A stretch of DNA of 64,000 bases from Tetracladium setigerum (GCA_031472005.1 PZJY01000001.1:1984001-2048000), one strand, 5' to 3'; shown: positions 12,287 to 25,568, counted from the first letter of the stretch. Notes: generated by a model not told the origin, from the letters alone. Translations and numbers: made by a program.

Positions 12287-15271
12287 TTTGTCAGATTCAC
12301 TTGTTGCTTGTTGCTTGTCGCTGTCAGTTTGGTTGATTTTGAATAGAGAGGAAAGGTTCCCCAAATTGGGGACATAACAGTACTTTTATGCCATCTTGAG
12401 TTCTTTCATCGAAACAGAAGTTGCAAAGTAGTGAATTGAGCAGCATCGTGACATGTCGTTCGATAACGATAACAAACTTACGCTAGTATGAGATTGTGCT
12501 AGCTTCTTTCAGGGGTTTGGAAGACCGCTCGGCATCTTGTTCTTCCTTTCTTTCATATTTTTCATCATACCCGAAGGTTTATCACGAACCCTGTTGCACT
12601 TTCTTTTCAACCTCTGTGCGATTCTGCAGCGAGCGTGAAATCCGAAACCTTTCGTCCAATTTTTGAAGCATTTGCCCACCCTTCTTTACCATCGTGCTGT
12701 TTAGGATTTCAAAGTTGAATCAACAATATTGAAATACCGCAGTCTTTGCATGAAACTGGTTTGCTTTTCCATTCTTTTAATTCTCTATAGAGCTCTCAAG
12801 TTCTGTAAAAGCGCCATAACCTTTTGATTATTGTCGTTCGACTCGGATTTTCCGGTCCTCAAATTTGGCAACCAATCTCATCATACTCATTTGCAATTTC
12901 ACAATTCTTTTGGTTGTCAGCGCCGATAAGAGGCAAAGGAAGATCCTGAACATTAAAGTGAGGAAAACATACCTGGCTTACGTCCATCCTACCCCAATGC
13001 TGCAGACGCAAGCACGTATTGCAAAACACAAAAACAATAATACAATAATGCTAGCAGACATACTTTACAATATTATTACTTTCAGTTTGACTTTCTTTGG
13101 CTTTTACTGTTTTTCGGAAATTGTTCTTGTCTTTAGTCTTAAAATAGCGACTCCTCTGACAGCGATCTGGGCGGCTAAGAAGTCTAGTGGCTATCGCTCG
13201 CTTCTTGCTAGATTCCAAAATTCATTCTACAGCCTACTAATGGAGCCATCTTCAAAGACAATCGAGTTGACTAACACGATTGAGTTTAGTTGAAAACAAT
13301 ATCAGGAGCAAAATAGTATCCGAAGTATCTTTCAATTATCGTGATCAATTTTAGAATTCGAATTCATCTCTTGCAAATGATGGCTTGCAGCCCCAACCGA
13401 TTCACAATAAAATAAAAGGTCTTTTTTTTCTGCCGATCTGAGGATGGTTCCAAATTCCTTGAAAAAATTTTGATTGTTGTAATTGACCCAAATATGCAGC
13501 ACACGTAGCTGAATCCACCGAATCTTTTCATCTTGGTTGTGATTATAGTTCATATTATGCTAAACACTGACCGAAGGCCAATATCGAGAAGTCAAAGTAC
13601 CGCAAGGGGCGTATGTCAAAACGCCAATGACTTGTCCTTTGTACCAATCTACTTCTCGCATGAACATAAATATATCCATTTAACCCTATTCCTGCAGGTC
13701 TTCAAATCTCGAATCAAAATGTGATCTGAGATACCGAACGAAATACCAAGCCCCTCGTATCCGATATGCAAGGGCAACCCTCTTTCCATCATGCCCCTTC
13801 CGACAATGATTCGATCATCCAATCTCGATATGCCCTTGTATATTCATATGCAATAACTGTCCCTCTCTGCGGTTCAGTGGAACTGAGATGCTGGGAACTA
13901 CAGCCCTCTTGAATTGGCCGAAAGAGATATTGTTGACTACCTCGGAGTGGCAAAGAGAAGAGGGAAGAGAGGTAGATAGGAAGGGCATCGATTGTTCCCC
14001 ATAATGGCTGGTTGAAGATGACTCTATGATTGCGTCTTATTGGTGAATAAACCTAACTTTCTGTTAAAACTAGCACAATTTAGCATGACCCTTCATCAGT
14101 CTTGTTGAGGCATACAAGGAAGGGTAGAGGGTGGTGCATAGAACGTCCGGACTCTGAGTTCGCGTAATCTCGGTTAACTCAAAGTACGGTACAGCCTCCA
14201 ACACGAACAGATCAGATAAACTTCCTTACAAATGAAAATTTAAAATGCAATTGACGTAATGCTAGAAACTAGAGAAAGTATCAATAGAGCTTTGTAGTTG
14301 TGGAACAATGGGGGTGCTTAAGGGGTTGTGTTTGGCCAGGTTACGTGAAGTTCATGCCAAGGACCAAGGAAGTTTTTTGAGCCTGAAAAAGAGAAGCAGG
14401 AGGATCAAGATATACGTTATGCAGGCCAGCTAAAGATCAATTAAACTGTTGATATTACTCCTAGAAATACTCTCTGGCAGCATCTGATAGAAGCGCAAGT
14501 CTGAGGTAAGTGGGAAATGATTCGATCCTCCCACCCCACTGGCACATCAAGTCATAAAATTTGATAAAAGTCGCCGCTGTACATACCTACTTGAATTCCA
14601 AGCACATTTTAAGCGCGCTAGTGTATATGCCTGCCAAGTTATGCAACATAGGGTGACCGTCAATATTTCCCCTTCCCCTTCCCCTTCGCCCTCAGCCAAA
14701 CAACGACCTCAACGACACCACAAGGTACGTGCTATTTTCTTTCGCCCTTTACTTTTCTGGATCAATACTCTCTTCACCATATTCCACTTACAGACTGCCC
14801 GTATCAAATCTACTTGTATATGTCCCCTTTCGCGGAGATCGCCTCATCCGTGTTCAGAAGATCTGCGTCTTGAATCAAATCCATCAACCGTCATCTTTTA
14901 CCATTGTTTTATCCCCAGGCCTTTTCCCACTCGCTGCATGTCTGGTTCAAAGAGGACAGTCCTTTCTTGAGGAAGTGTTTCTTCCCTCTTGTCAGGTCTA
15001 GAAAGCTGATTGTTCATCTGGCATCCTTCACCTCCCTTTGTCGTCATGGCATCAACCATCCCTTATCATATACCCCCAGCACGTATCTACGCAACAAATT
15101 ACTGTTTGCTTACATTCTTGAATAGAGGGAAGGATTGAGAGACGCGCTCGCCCTCTGTTTCTATGGATGTTGTTGCATTTGTTGTTCCTGCACACCTCAA
15201 AGCGAGCCAATCACTGATCGCTAATCAACTCTCACTTACAGGAACTACGCGCCCATTCAACAAGAGAGAAG
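12287..15271. other. 3 kb non-coding region between divergent genes
   Basis: Divergent promoter region for the AIG2-like gene and the coiled-coil gene. The part up to ~13.7 kb is AT-rich, with no frame that shows a domain; one 142-codon frame at 12865-13293 looks spurious. A pyrimidine tract of CCTTCC units lies at about 14668-14692. A candidate 5'-leader intron at 14725-14793 starts with GTACGT and ends in TTACAG, which would fit a spliced leader for the gene at 15272. Confidence 0.5.
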
Positions 15272-16324
15272 ATGCCTCTCAGAGTGGAGAACGACGCTTC
15301 CATGAAGCACCACAATGGGGCTTTGGAAACAGAAATTGCCTCCTTGCAAACAGAGAAGGATAAGGTCATCCTCATCAAGGCGCAGAATGAGGAGCTCACA
15401 AAAGAAGTTGCTACCTTGAGAGCAAAGATAGACGAGCTCGTTGCCCAAAAAGAGAATGAATCGAAGAACAACATCATGATCCCCAATTCCAAGGAATCTG
15501 TTGGCATCGATGCCAGTAAGGCTAGAGCATCTGCGAATACCAAGCTTCCCGTCAAAGGCAAGGGTCTTGGTGGGCTCAAGAGGAACAGAAAGCGCAAGGC
15601 CAATAACCTCAATACGCAGGATGTTCGTGGTGCTGGCCATGTTAATAATGATTCCAATGACGACGATGAGACGATTGTGCAGAGCTCGGACACTGATTGC
15701 ACCCACAGTAAGTAACAAATTCTCTTCAATGCCCAATTCAATTTCAATGTATACTGACTTGTTACTGAGTCTCACCTGTTGCGAGGAAAACTCTCAAGCC
15801 CGAGCCTGTCCTCGGAAAGCCCGAGCCTTTCTTCGGAAATCTCATGCACATACCCTAGTTCAAGGCAATGGCAGATCTCCAAGCCAAAGCCAAGTCTGCT
15901 GAGAGTCGCGCTGGTAATACCGACAGCAATCTAGGCCAAGGAAAGCACTCCCCAGAGATTTGGTGGCATTTCACAATTGCTAACGTACATACTTAGCTTC
16001 GTCTTCCGCTAGCGAAAAGCAAGAGATTCAGGAATTTGTCGCCGAGGAGGATTTTTACGATAACAAGAACGAGGATTACGATAACAATGATGAGGATTAT
16101 GATAAGAAGGATGAAGATTACAAAGTAGAAGATGAGGATTACGAAGAGGAGGATGATGAGCCCTTCCGTCTCTCCGACGTTGGTGCGTTACCCTTCACAT
16201 TGTGCTTCGTGCAAGGTATACTGACACTGGAATTGCAGCCCCTCGCAAGAAGAAGGCCAGAGTCACGAATAAGCCAAAGAAGCCAAAGAAGCCAAAGAAG
16301 TCAAAGAAGCCAAAGAAGCACTGA
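15272..16324 (+). CDS. Coiled-coil protein with acidic repeats and a Lys-Pro-Lys tail
   Basis: I do not recognise a family. Proposed exons are 15272-15707, 15770-15807, 15859-15913, 15997-16182 and 16239-16324, giving 266 residues with all phases consistent. Residues ~10-70 form a coiled coil (LETEIASLQTEKDKV, LTKEVATLRAKIDELVAQK). Basic patches follow (KRNRKRKANN), then a strongly acidic tract with repeated (D/E)EDYD units. The C-terminus is a lysine-rich repeat of K-P-K-K (KKPKKPKKSKKPKKH). This charge pattern suggests a nuclear, nucleic-acid- or histone-associated role, which is inference only. The second intron (15808-15858, donor GTCCTC) is weak. It is proposed because it removes an in-frame TAG at 15856; a real stop there is the alternative. 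Confidence 0.65.
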
Positions 16325-16974
16325 GAATGCTCGACGTGCATGCCCGACTTCGACGAAACATATCAGGAAAAACACACCAAGGGAACATTGATCGTGGGGA
16401 AAACTTGAATTATCTGCTGCATCTACAACTGAGTATAAACACATATTCTTAGAGCTATAACCTGCATCTGAGACACGTGAGATATCGGCTGTGGACTCGT
16501 TGTACATAGAATAATGACAACTCTTCATAGAATCATGGTTGAGAATGCAATTCTTCGGAAAGTGAATGGTTGGTTTTTACAGTGGGAATGTTGCTGTGTC
16601 TATTGTGGAACGATCATCAATTCATGGGGAAATTTTGATTTAAATTTAGCATATAGGCAAAGCCGTTGGTGAAACGGAAGTCCCGGTTTGGTGGTTTAGC
16701 AATGTATGATTCCATCAAGGTGTCGGGAAGAAAGTTTCTTCGATACCTATCTCACAGATGAATACATTACTAAGCTTCTTTGGCGAGGCTTGGCTCTATA
16801 CTCCCAACAGGCAATAAACACGAGAGTAGGTTGTAGACTTTTGAGTTTTATGAAAGTGTAAATCCATGTAAATGTAGAGAAAACTTGCTCTGATACTGAT
16901 GCTGATACTGATGCTGAGATATCCCCATTGACCAGAAACTAAGTTGATTGGGAATCCACCGGTTTTCCTGCGAC
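16325..16974. other. Intergenic, convergent 3' ends
   Basis: Gap between the coiled-coil gene and the BCS1-like gene. 16890-16920 carries a short CTGATACTGATG tandem. No gene seen. Confidence 0.55.
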
Positions 16975-18927
16975 TTAAAACCCATTTCCTCCTCCCTGCT
17001 TCTTTTTTACCATAAGCTCGACCCAGACGGCCACCTCTTCTACAGCCTTCCTTGGACTCTTCTTTCTCTTCAACAAGAATCCTTGTATCTCCGCGGGACT
17101 AAACACCCCTCCCGGAATGGCATTTGCAAATTCCTTGGCCAACACTTTCAAATCCTCATCACTTAACTCTTCCACCTCTCCCTCCTTTGGCTTTAGAGAG
17201 ATAGGCGGTGGTGTAACAGGCAGTGGGGAGAATTTCTCATTCGCTGAGCTTGGTGAGACAGTGTCGATTTTACCTAAAGTAGGTAAACTCCGGGCGCGAA
17301 GGTCATTGGTGTACATGCGCTCAAAGAGTTGCCCGATTTGAGGCCGTGTGGCGTTGGTGAAGGCTACTTGATGATCGATACGGCCGTCTCGGATGAGTGC
17401 TTCATCAAGTTTTTCAGGGTGATTGGTTGTCATTATAAGGACTCTTCCTTCTTGGGATGCAACACCTGTGAAGGAAATTTGTTATTAGCTTTTGGTCGAT
17501 CCAAGTGATTCATGAATCAGAAGTTAGAAAAAAGAGGAGAAACAAACCGTCAATGATGTTCAACAGTCCCGAGAGCGTGATGCCAGTCTTCTTGTCCTCT
17601 TCTGACAGTTTGTTGGCTTTGGCTAAAGCCTTTGCAAGGTCCGTCACACTTAACTCTGCATCTTTTCCATCTTTAATTTTCGGAACTTCTGTCTCTCTTT
17701 CCACTAATCCTGCCGTATCAATGTCCTCAAGTAGAACGATACATCTTCCCGGCAAACCAGCAAATAAGGTGGCCAAAATTTCTTCCGTCATTGTTGGATC
17801 CAACAAACTCACAACATGAATCTCCAAGCCAAAAATTCCAGCCAGAGCAAATGTCAGGCTCGTCTTACCCGTGCCCGGAGCTCCGTGGAACAGGTAGCCT
17901 CGTCGATAAGGGATACCTCTGTTTGCGTACCATACTGCGGTGGAAGGGCTGAGGTACTCGTTGATGTCAAACAAAACCTCCATTTTCAGGGCATCATCCA
18001 GAACAACTGTATTGATTGGTCGACAAGGCCGTTCAGATATCTTGACCCAGGTCCCTTTCCCACCGTATCTCCTGTCCAATCCAGAGGGACGTTTGATAAC
18101 GGTTTTCTTATTCAAGCTCAAATAGTACTGTTCTTTCGAATACTGGATGAGATCCTTGATCGGCTTGGTAGAACGTCCAAAGCATGAGAGCGTGAGAACT
18201 TCCTCGTCTTTTAAGGTGCCGTTGTTGCTTGTTTTGTCAAACATTACTTGTTCCTTACGCTTGAGGTTGAAATACGTGCCTTGGTGCCAGAAATTATGGC
18301 TTCCCATAGCGGGCATAAATCGAGGTGCTTTCTTGGCATCTTGATTTGCAAAATTTAGCCATTTGATTTTCCCACTTGCGTCAGTCATAGCGTCTGGTTC
18401 TGTCTGTTCAGCGTCTATTTCCCAAGAGGTTTTCGAGCGGGTTTCGACCATCAGGCGGCGGGAAGGAACAGTCTCGTATTTACGAGCGGCGAAAAGGAGG
18501 ATATGGTGGTAGATCTCATCCATAGAGGAGACGTTGATCTCAGATTTGTAATACTGTTGGAGTAGGCTGTAGATGATATTGAAGAGGGAGTCTAGGAGCT
18601 TGGAGGCAACATAGAGGGCGACGCCGAATGAGACGAGAATTGTGACGTCGAAACCCAGGGAGAGGAGAACAAATTTATGAATTGGTCCATATCCCGGGAC
18701 AAAGTTTTCGAGAACTTCATTATCATCAGCGAAGTTCTTTTGAACATGTTTATCTGTAAAAGCTTGGCGTCCAGGACGGCTTAAAACAACACGAAGATAA
18801 AGTCATAACAACGAACGGGATGAGATTTGTACGTACTGGTAGTGACAGAAAAGCCTGTTCCATTTGTAGAATTAGAAGTTGCAGACTCGAAGAGAGCACC
18901 CAAATCGAAAGGTGGTGTAGCCTTCAT
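16975..18927 (-). CDS. BCS1-like AAA+ ATPase
   Basis: Member of the Bcs1 branch of AAA ATPases. The founding protein inserts the Rieske Fe-S protein into complex III at the mitochondrial inner membrane, but fungi have many paralogs of unknown role. Exons: 18837-18927, 17548-18753 and 16975-17465; introns 83 and 82 nt; 595 residues, all phases fit. One membrane segment lies near residues 55-80 (FVLLSLGFDVTILVSFGVAL). A Bcs1-type N-terminal domain follows. Walker A GAPGTGKTS is near 321, Walker B CIVLLEDID near 368, and the second-region arginine segment is DEALIRDGRIDHQVAF. An insert rich in Lys/Glu (KDAELSVTDLAKALAKANK) between Walker B and the sensor is typical of fungal paralogs rather than true Bcs1. 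It is therefore more likely a paralog than the Rieske chaperone itself. Confidence 0.9.
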
Positions 18928-20160
18928 GGTGGGTGGCGGTTTTCGATACTAGTATCTAAGATGGAGAATCCGAATCCTAAAAGAACAATGCGCCCTTTAA
19001 ATACAAAAGACTGTTGGTGTATCTTGACATTCAAAGACCAATTACTTTTGTTCTATGGATGAAACAAGTTGGTGGATGTTTCTTTTTATGAATGAAACAA
19101 TCGAGACAAGTTGATGAATGTGAGCACTTGAAAGGTGAATGAACTTGCTTGCCTGAACAGCTACCCTACTTGATACCTACCTACTCAACATTGACATGAA
19201 TGTTTCCACAGCCTTCTACTTGTACTCGAGATTCGACTCCGAACTCCGTATAGCTAAGTCGAAAACCACTTGATCTAGAGATAGTGGATCTGGACCTGAC
19301 GTGGAATAGGAAAGGTAGAAGAAATATGGTGTGGATGAGTTGACCAATAGGAATAGATCTGTGAAGGCTGGGGAACTTTTGAGTGCTTATGAGGATGGCG
19401 AAGAACAGTCACCGGTGGGTGGAGCATCCAGGTCCTAAACACAAGCCTGCAAAGAATATGCAAAGAAGATGCAGGGGATTGGGAGTCAAGCTGAGTTTGC
19501 CCATGGAAGTGGCGAGATTATGGATACATTATGTACCAAGCAGAGGCAAGCCTCAGCCACGTCATACCAGCCTTTCGATGAGGCGAACGGTGTTGCCTTG
19601 ATATCTCTCTTGAGTAGAAGTCGATGCTAAAGACGATTGCTTGAAAACCCACAATCTACGGTATTAAAAATAGGATGAAATATTTTGTAGAATTAGGAGT
19701 GTTATGGATTTAGAGTTGATATATTGTTCCATTGTTGGCTTACATAAGAAATGGCATCTTGATGCCGAGGCTGGGAAAATCACCTGCCACAATCTGTCAA
19801 CGTCGAGCAGCAACACCAAGCAATCGACATTATTCCTCGGATCTCCATTCAGACGCCCTTAAGACGATAGCGCATCTACTTAGCAAGATCAACTGCAAGG
19901 CTACCAATCTAATTCTTTTAATTTGATCCATCCCTTGACCTTTCCCCACGTTGACAGCCGCGCCACGTCCGTTGTTCACAGAGTAGCATTCGTCAGCCTT
20001 GTGGACCACATACACACATTCGTCGATTACGACACATACCACCCCCAGAAGTTTGATATCAATCCGGAACACAAGACAACACAAGACAATCATCATTTAA
20101 TCCCAAGATCAACCAGCATTCTCTAATTCGAAGAATTCTATACCCCTAAACCTCAACAAA
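18928..20160. other. Divergent promoter region of the BCS1-like and TLG1 genes
   Basis: About 1.2 kb without a supported gene. The stretch before 20161 is A/C-rich and lacks nearby ATGs, fitting a leader for the SNARE gene. Confidence 0.55.
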
Positions 20161-20943
20161 ATGATGTCCTCAACCACCGAAAACGACCCCTTCCTCCAAG
20201 TTCAGGCGTAAGAACCCCCCCTCCATCCCTTTTCTATTCCACTCCCATCCCCAGCTAATCAATCCCCATCAGAGATGTACAAGCTCAACTTCTCACCATC
20301 CGCCCGCTCTACACATCCTACCTCCGCATTCGCTCACACAGCACAACATCCACTCCATCCCCGAACTCACATCCGCGCACGCGGACCTCACCAGCTCGCT
20401 CGAAACGCTTTCCGAAGATCTTTCTGACCTCAAAGACTCCATCCAAGCTATCCAGCGCGATCCATACAGCTACGGTCTTGAGATTGAAGAGGTAGGCCGA
20501 CGGAAGCGATTTATCGAGGGTGTGGAGACGGAGGTCAAAGGAATCCGGGAAGCCTTATCAAATGGCAGTTCTGGCAATGTATATAAGAATGGAGACGATC
20601 ATCGGAGGCAATTTGATAATGAGGAGGAGGATAATTACGCAGAATTCGAACATCAGCAACAAACTCAGATCATGGCCGAGCAGGACCAGACTCTGACATC
20701 GGTCTTTCACACTGTCGGAATTTGCGGCAGCAGGCGGATACTATGGGTCGCGAGCTGGAAGAACAGGCTGTGATGTTGGAGGTTACGGATGAGTTGGCTG
20801 ATCGGGTGGGAGGAAGACTAAGTACGGGAATGGAGAAGATGAAGGTCGTGATAAGGCAGAATGAGGATGGATTGAGTAGTTGCTGTATCGCGGTTCTGAT
20901 CGCGGTGCTGGTGTTTTTGTTGGTATTGGTTTTGGTGCTGTAG
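20161..20943 (+). CDS. TLG1: Tlg1/syntaxin-6-like t-SNARE
   Basis: SNARE of the trans-Golgi/endosome that drives fusion of endosome-derived vesicles. Exon 1 is 20161-20207 (MMSSTTENDPFLQVQA). A 65-nt intron follows, and exon 2 runs from 20273. The N-terminal syntaxin-6 domain is present (VQAQLLTIRPLYTSYLRIR, LETLSEDLSDLKDSIQAI, DPYSYGLEIEEVGRRKRFI). The SNARE helix follows (LRQQADTMGRELEEQAVMLE, TDELADRVGGRLSTGMEKM). It ends in a tail-anchor (CCIAVLIAVLVFLLVLVLVL). Two single-base losses break the frame: at 20331-20343, in the CACACA region, and at 20717-20723, where GGAATTT should read GGAAATTT. Both breaks lie inside the conserved domains. ATG at 20161 or 20164 are equally possible. Confidence 0.88.
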
Positions 20944-22063
20944 ATGGATGTATGTGGACTGATTGGTCGGGTTTGAGAAGAAAGGGAAGGGAGGACGCGG
21001 GGTGGAGTGGGGGAATCAGATTGCATGGGGAAGTGGTTAAGTAGTAGAGAGGTTCTGTATATGTATATATGATGGATTCAAGGAGCATGGAGTCAGGCGT
21101 TTGGGTAGCAAGGTTTCTTCGATTTCTTGGACAGGAAAGAAATGGACTTTCGAGAAAATTGATGAATGGGTTGTCATTGCCCGGAGAGCTTTCATGACGT
21201 TTAGAATTGTCATGAAATCAAGAAATAATTGCGTAGCAAATCACGATTTATATCACATTTAATAGCATCCAAAAAGGTTTTCTGAGCGAGAAATGTTCAT
21301 CACAATTCATTTTTATGTTCCCTCACATCTCGAAATAGAGAAACGCCAAGGAGGATGTCCCTGATTTTAGCCTTCAACAAATCCTGCCACGCAAACACGA
21401 ATCATGTCTAAAAGAATATAGAGTCAGAAGAACAGAAGAAGAATCACTGCGACCCAAGAAGAAGAAGAAGACGAAGGAGAAGGGGGAGAAACAAGCGACC
21501 GTCTGCCAAAGAATAAGAGTTGTATGCTTTGAGTGGTCGTTTCGTACATAAATAGATACCCAAAACAGGATAACATCGCTCTTTCTTTCTCCCTCCATTT
21601 TTATTTCATCTTTGTGCCTCTGAGATTCATAAGCAGAGACCACCACACAAGCACGCCCCCCATACACCCGAGAAAGAAGAGAAAATCGTCCCCCTAATAT
21701 GTCTATCATCCATCAAGCGGCGGTTTGGTTTCCGAAGTATCCAAGTCAACCACTGCATTTAAAGATCCAGCGCTTTGAGGCCGTTCCTCAGCGGGAGTGT
21801 TGACATCGGACCAGGCATCGGCATCCGTGTGGGTCTGGAAAGTAGGGGTCAATAACCATCATGCAGTATAAACGCTGGATGCACGCACGCAGAGACGAAA
21901 AAGCAGGTTGTTGAAAAAGGGGCGCAGAACAAGGTATGCGTGAGCGAAGAGCTTCTATTCCAGGAGGCAAAACACAGACAAGATAACTCCCATAAGCATG
22001 GAAGGCCGAATGCGCCGCAAAAGACAGAACAAAGCACACACAGGGGTAGAATTTCAGTTGCAA
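20944..22063. other. Intergenic, convergent 3' ends
   Basis: 1.1 kb between the TLG1 stop and the B56 stop. Contains GAAGAAGAAGAAGA-type purine runs near 21460 and no supported gene. Confidence 0.55.
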
Positions 22064-24351
22064 TCATCGCTGGCTTCTGGAGGATCCTACCGAATTTTGC
22101 CGATCATGAGCAGGTCTTCGGTCTCTTCGATCTTCAAAGTCTTGAAGCTTTAATGAGTCGAGCCTTTTCTGATTGTCCTCTGTGACTGGGTCCATCTCGT
22201 CGATCCGCAATGGGGCCGAGACCTTTGGTCGAATCGGGGCAGTGGAACCTCCAGATTTGCCAGCACCATTCGTCCTCGACCGCTGTGCTTGTTCCGCAAG
22301 CGCTTTCCATTTATTCTCCCGTGTCTGCTCTCTTGCCTCGGCGCTGTTCTGTTGCTCTGTGTACTCGTGAGAGCAATCGTCGAAGAGTTGAGGATTGATC
22401 TCCATGAAAAGTTTCATCGCATTGTATACCATGCCGTGGATGGTTCTGTGAATTGTTAGTCGATGTAGACCCTTCACTGGAATGAGATTTACCTGTTCCA
22501 ATGACCCTTGGAATTCTCATACAGCGGTGCGAACATGATTGGAAGTATGATCTCCACATTGTCGCTAACCAGATTGCAGAAGTACTCGTTGTTCCAGAAA
22601 TACAGAGCCCGTTCTGCAACTTGAAAGTGCGGGCTTGCAACAGACTTGGCGAGCTGGTGGAAAAGCGGTTCCTGAACCTTTGCGAACTCTGCTGGGTCCA
22701 TTACCTCGAAGATATCTTCCACCTCGTTCAGGAACATGACTTCCTTTGTGCTGTTGACCTTGGGCCAATATCTCAGTAGACCGAGAACGACCTGGATTTG
22801 TTAGCGGAACCTAAGTGAATATTTGCAGTGTGCATACCTCTTCAGTCAAGGCAGCATCCTTCTCCAAGAATTGGACAATGCAGTATGCCAATTGTGGATG
22901 GTACATGCTCAAGCTCTTGACTTTGTGCAGAGGAATGAGGACTCTTGTCAGGAATAATTTGTGCTCCTCCTTTAGGGGAAGAGCGAAGCCGTTGATGATC
23001 GAACCCAGAATTTCCAGCAATTCAGCAATTCCATTGAACCGCTCGGTCTCATAGATGAACTGGAAAAACACGTTGTTGATAGATCGTCTTATATAAGAAC
23101 GGAGATTGAGGAATTTCCCATATATCCTGTGAAGGGTTGTCTTCAGGAAATCGCGTTCTCGGGGGTCCTCGGAATCAAAAAGCTCTAATAACTGCAGTAC
23201 AAAGCTGTGTTCAATGAACGCCTTGGCAATGTTTGTATTGAAGTCTTGGCTCTCGATAAACCTCAAGAAGAATTCATACACGACCTGGATGTGGGGCCAT
23301 GCCACTTCAAGAACAGGCTCGTCCTCCTCGGGATCAAAAGCCTCTCCTTGAGGATTCATCGGAGGTGGTATAGGTCGGAAGAGGTTCTTGCTGAACATGT
23401 CAACCACTCGAGGGTACATGGCCTCTGTAATAACCTGTCTATTGTTCGCGACGTAGTCTAACAATTCGTGAAGCGCAAGCCTCTTGATTTCCTTTGACTT
23501 CATGTCTCCGCTTGCATCGTTGAAATCGAAAATGACGTTACATTGGTCGATCTTTTGCATGAAGAGTTCTTGCCGACGGTTCGGTGGCACTTCGTGGAAT
23601 CCGGGCAGTTTCTCAAGTTCTCTTTGAGGGGAGATATCGAACCTCGACGAATGCTGCCTCTTGGGAGTGCGAATGCCTTCTGGCACATCCTTAGGGGTGG
23701 TCTGCAAGCGGTCAAACATCAGGGACTTTTGTCCAGCCTTTGGCGGTGCGAGATCGTGAGGCATGGTTTCAGGAGCACCTGGGGGAGGGATGTGCTTGGA
23801 ACAACATTAGCAGACGTAACAAAACTGAAGTCTTGAATATTTACCGGCGCACTAGGGCTAATGACAACACTAGGGGGAGATTGTGACGATTGGGTGTTCC
23901 TGGACCACCAGCACTTGGTGATGCGCCACCGATTGAATTAAAACGATCAGGAGACGTAGTTGCGGTATGCCCTGGATTGAGGGAGTTGATCGAGCCTGAT
24001 TGAGGCTGTAGGGCTGGGTTTGGAGGAACTGCATTCAACGGTCCGCCATCACTTGGGGGAAGGGGTTTATTGCGAGAGTCGTTGAGCGCGGTTGTAGAAG
24101 ATGAAGGTGTCGCGACGGGTGACTGCGCCGCGTCCCTCGACGACCCTGCTTGTAAAGGTGAAGATGTACCGTCCTTCGACTCCTTGTTCTTTGATTTTGA
24201 TGACTTGCTCGGATCTTTTGCTCGCGAGAGCTGTTCATGCTGGATGGGTTAACATGCGATCCAAGAGGTTGACCCATAAACACGTTATGATATATCTCTG
24301 GGTCCTCGACTGGATAGGGCGACTTACAACTCTCTGCCGGAAGCCCTTCAT
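22064..24351 (-). CDS. RTS1: PP2A regulatory subunit B' (B56 family, Rts1-like)
   Basis: Substrate-targeting subunit of protein phosphatase 2A, involved in septation, stress and centromere functions in other fungi. Exons: 24328-24351, 23845-24230, 22838-23794, 22493-22791 and 22064-22445; introns 97, 50, 46 and 47 nt. The first 24-nt exon encodes MKGFRQRV and is followed by GTAAGT. The N-terminus is a Ser/Pro-rich disordered arm. The B56 HEAT-like domain starts around residue 150 ([20 protein letters not shown]). It runs through [73 protein letters not shown] and [19 protein letters not shown]. The tail is basic and charged. One base is missing near 23884-23890, where the frame of GPGTPNR must change before [13 protein letters not shown]. 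Adding it makes exactly 682 residues. Confidence 0.93.
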
Positions 24352-25568
24352 TGTTACGGAGTGACTGGTATATGATCCTGCGCCCTAAATTACGCGCTAT
24401 TACTTGGCAATCTATACCTGGAGATGTTGGTGATTGCAAAGGAAGTCGGTAGAATGGCCGCCGGGGTGGATTGATGCCCAAAGAGATCCGCTTGGCGCCT
24501 GGCGATGGTGTTGACTGATTGGAGATCAGAGATACGACTGGCCGCTGTAGATCCTAGGAAATGTTCTCTTCCTGTAGCTCGAGGTCGTAAGATATTGGCA
24601 GGCTTGAATGTAACAGGCTCTATCGCAGCACTTGTCGAGGAGGCTCGGGTAAGGCTATCTGCATAGATGTCAGGACTGCGAGGGGCGACAGGCTGTGCGA
24701 ATGCGCGAATCTCGCGTACCGTCCGGTTGACCCAGGGTATTTGCAGCAGGGTAGGTATTGATTCGGGTCTTGTTGTTGACGATAGAGGGATGCGCTGCTG
24801 GGTCGTCTAAAGCATGGCAGAGCTCGGAGGTCAGACGGGGTTGAAAGCTAAGGAAGGAGGGGGAAAGGGAGCTCAAGAACGTCAGAGGAATCACGGAAAT
24901 CTTACAATCTAGAATTGAATTTCCGTCTTGACCATCTGCAAGAACTGACTCTCACACGCACACGCACTCTCTCGTTCTGTTTCTGCGGAGCTGGAGGCTC
25001 TTTCTGAGGAATGTGGGCGCTGGCGGTGAATTTGGGGGCTAGCTATTTAGTGTAGCATGGACGGGCACTGGCAGATGACGATTAACGCGTTGAGAAGGGA
25101 GGGATGGTTGGGGAAGTAAGAAGAGAAGCAAGAAATGCACGGCAAACGGCGACGGCGGCCAGATAAATCAATGGGGCAGCAAAAAGCTTCAAAGTATCTC
25201 TGGTGATCTCATTCCACGGGGCGGTTGTTCAATCTTCTCGATCGGTCGGTCGTCCGTCTCTCTCTCCCCTCCACAGCCATTGCAGCGTCGTCGGGAGAGT
25301 GCGCTAGGCTTAATATAGCTTAATGGGACTTGGCGGTACATCCTCTACTCCATTTCATTTCGAAGGGAAGCCAGCGAATCATCATCCACCGCAGATTCTG
25401 TGCGGCATCCAACCACGTGAAGATTCCATGGTTCCATGGGAGAGAGTTGGGTGAAGTGAAGATATACTTGGAGAATCATTCCTTGTGGTGGCAGTATATT
25501 TTCTTCGGTTGGTCAATTTAGATATGGACGGCAATCTAGCCAGTTCCACAAAATCATAACGACCAAAT
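24352..25568. other. Divergent promoter region of the B56 and TFC1 genes
   Basis: 1.2 kb. On the minus strand 24896-24915 contains GTAAGATTT, a possible donor for a 5'-leader intron of the B56 gene. 25240-25270 is rich in TCGG and CTCTC units. No additional gene seen. Confidence 0.5.

Noticed and set aside
12865..13293. 142-codon plus-strand frame
   Set aside because: AT-rich translation with no family resemblance and no splice support; looks like chance in AT-rich DNA.
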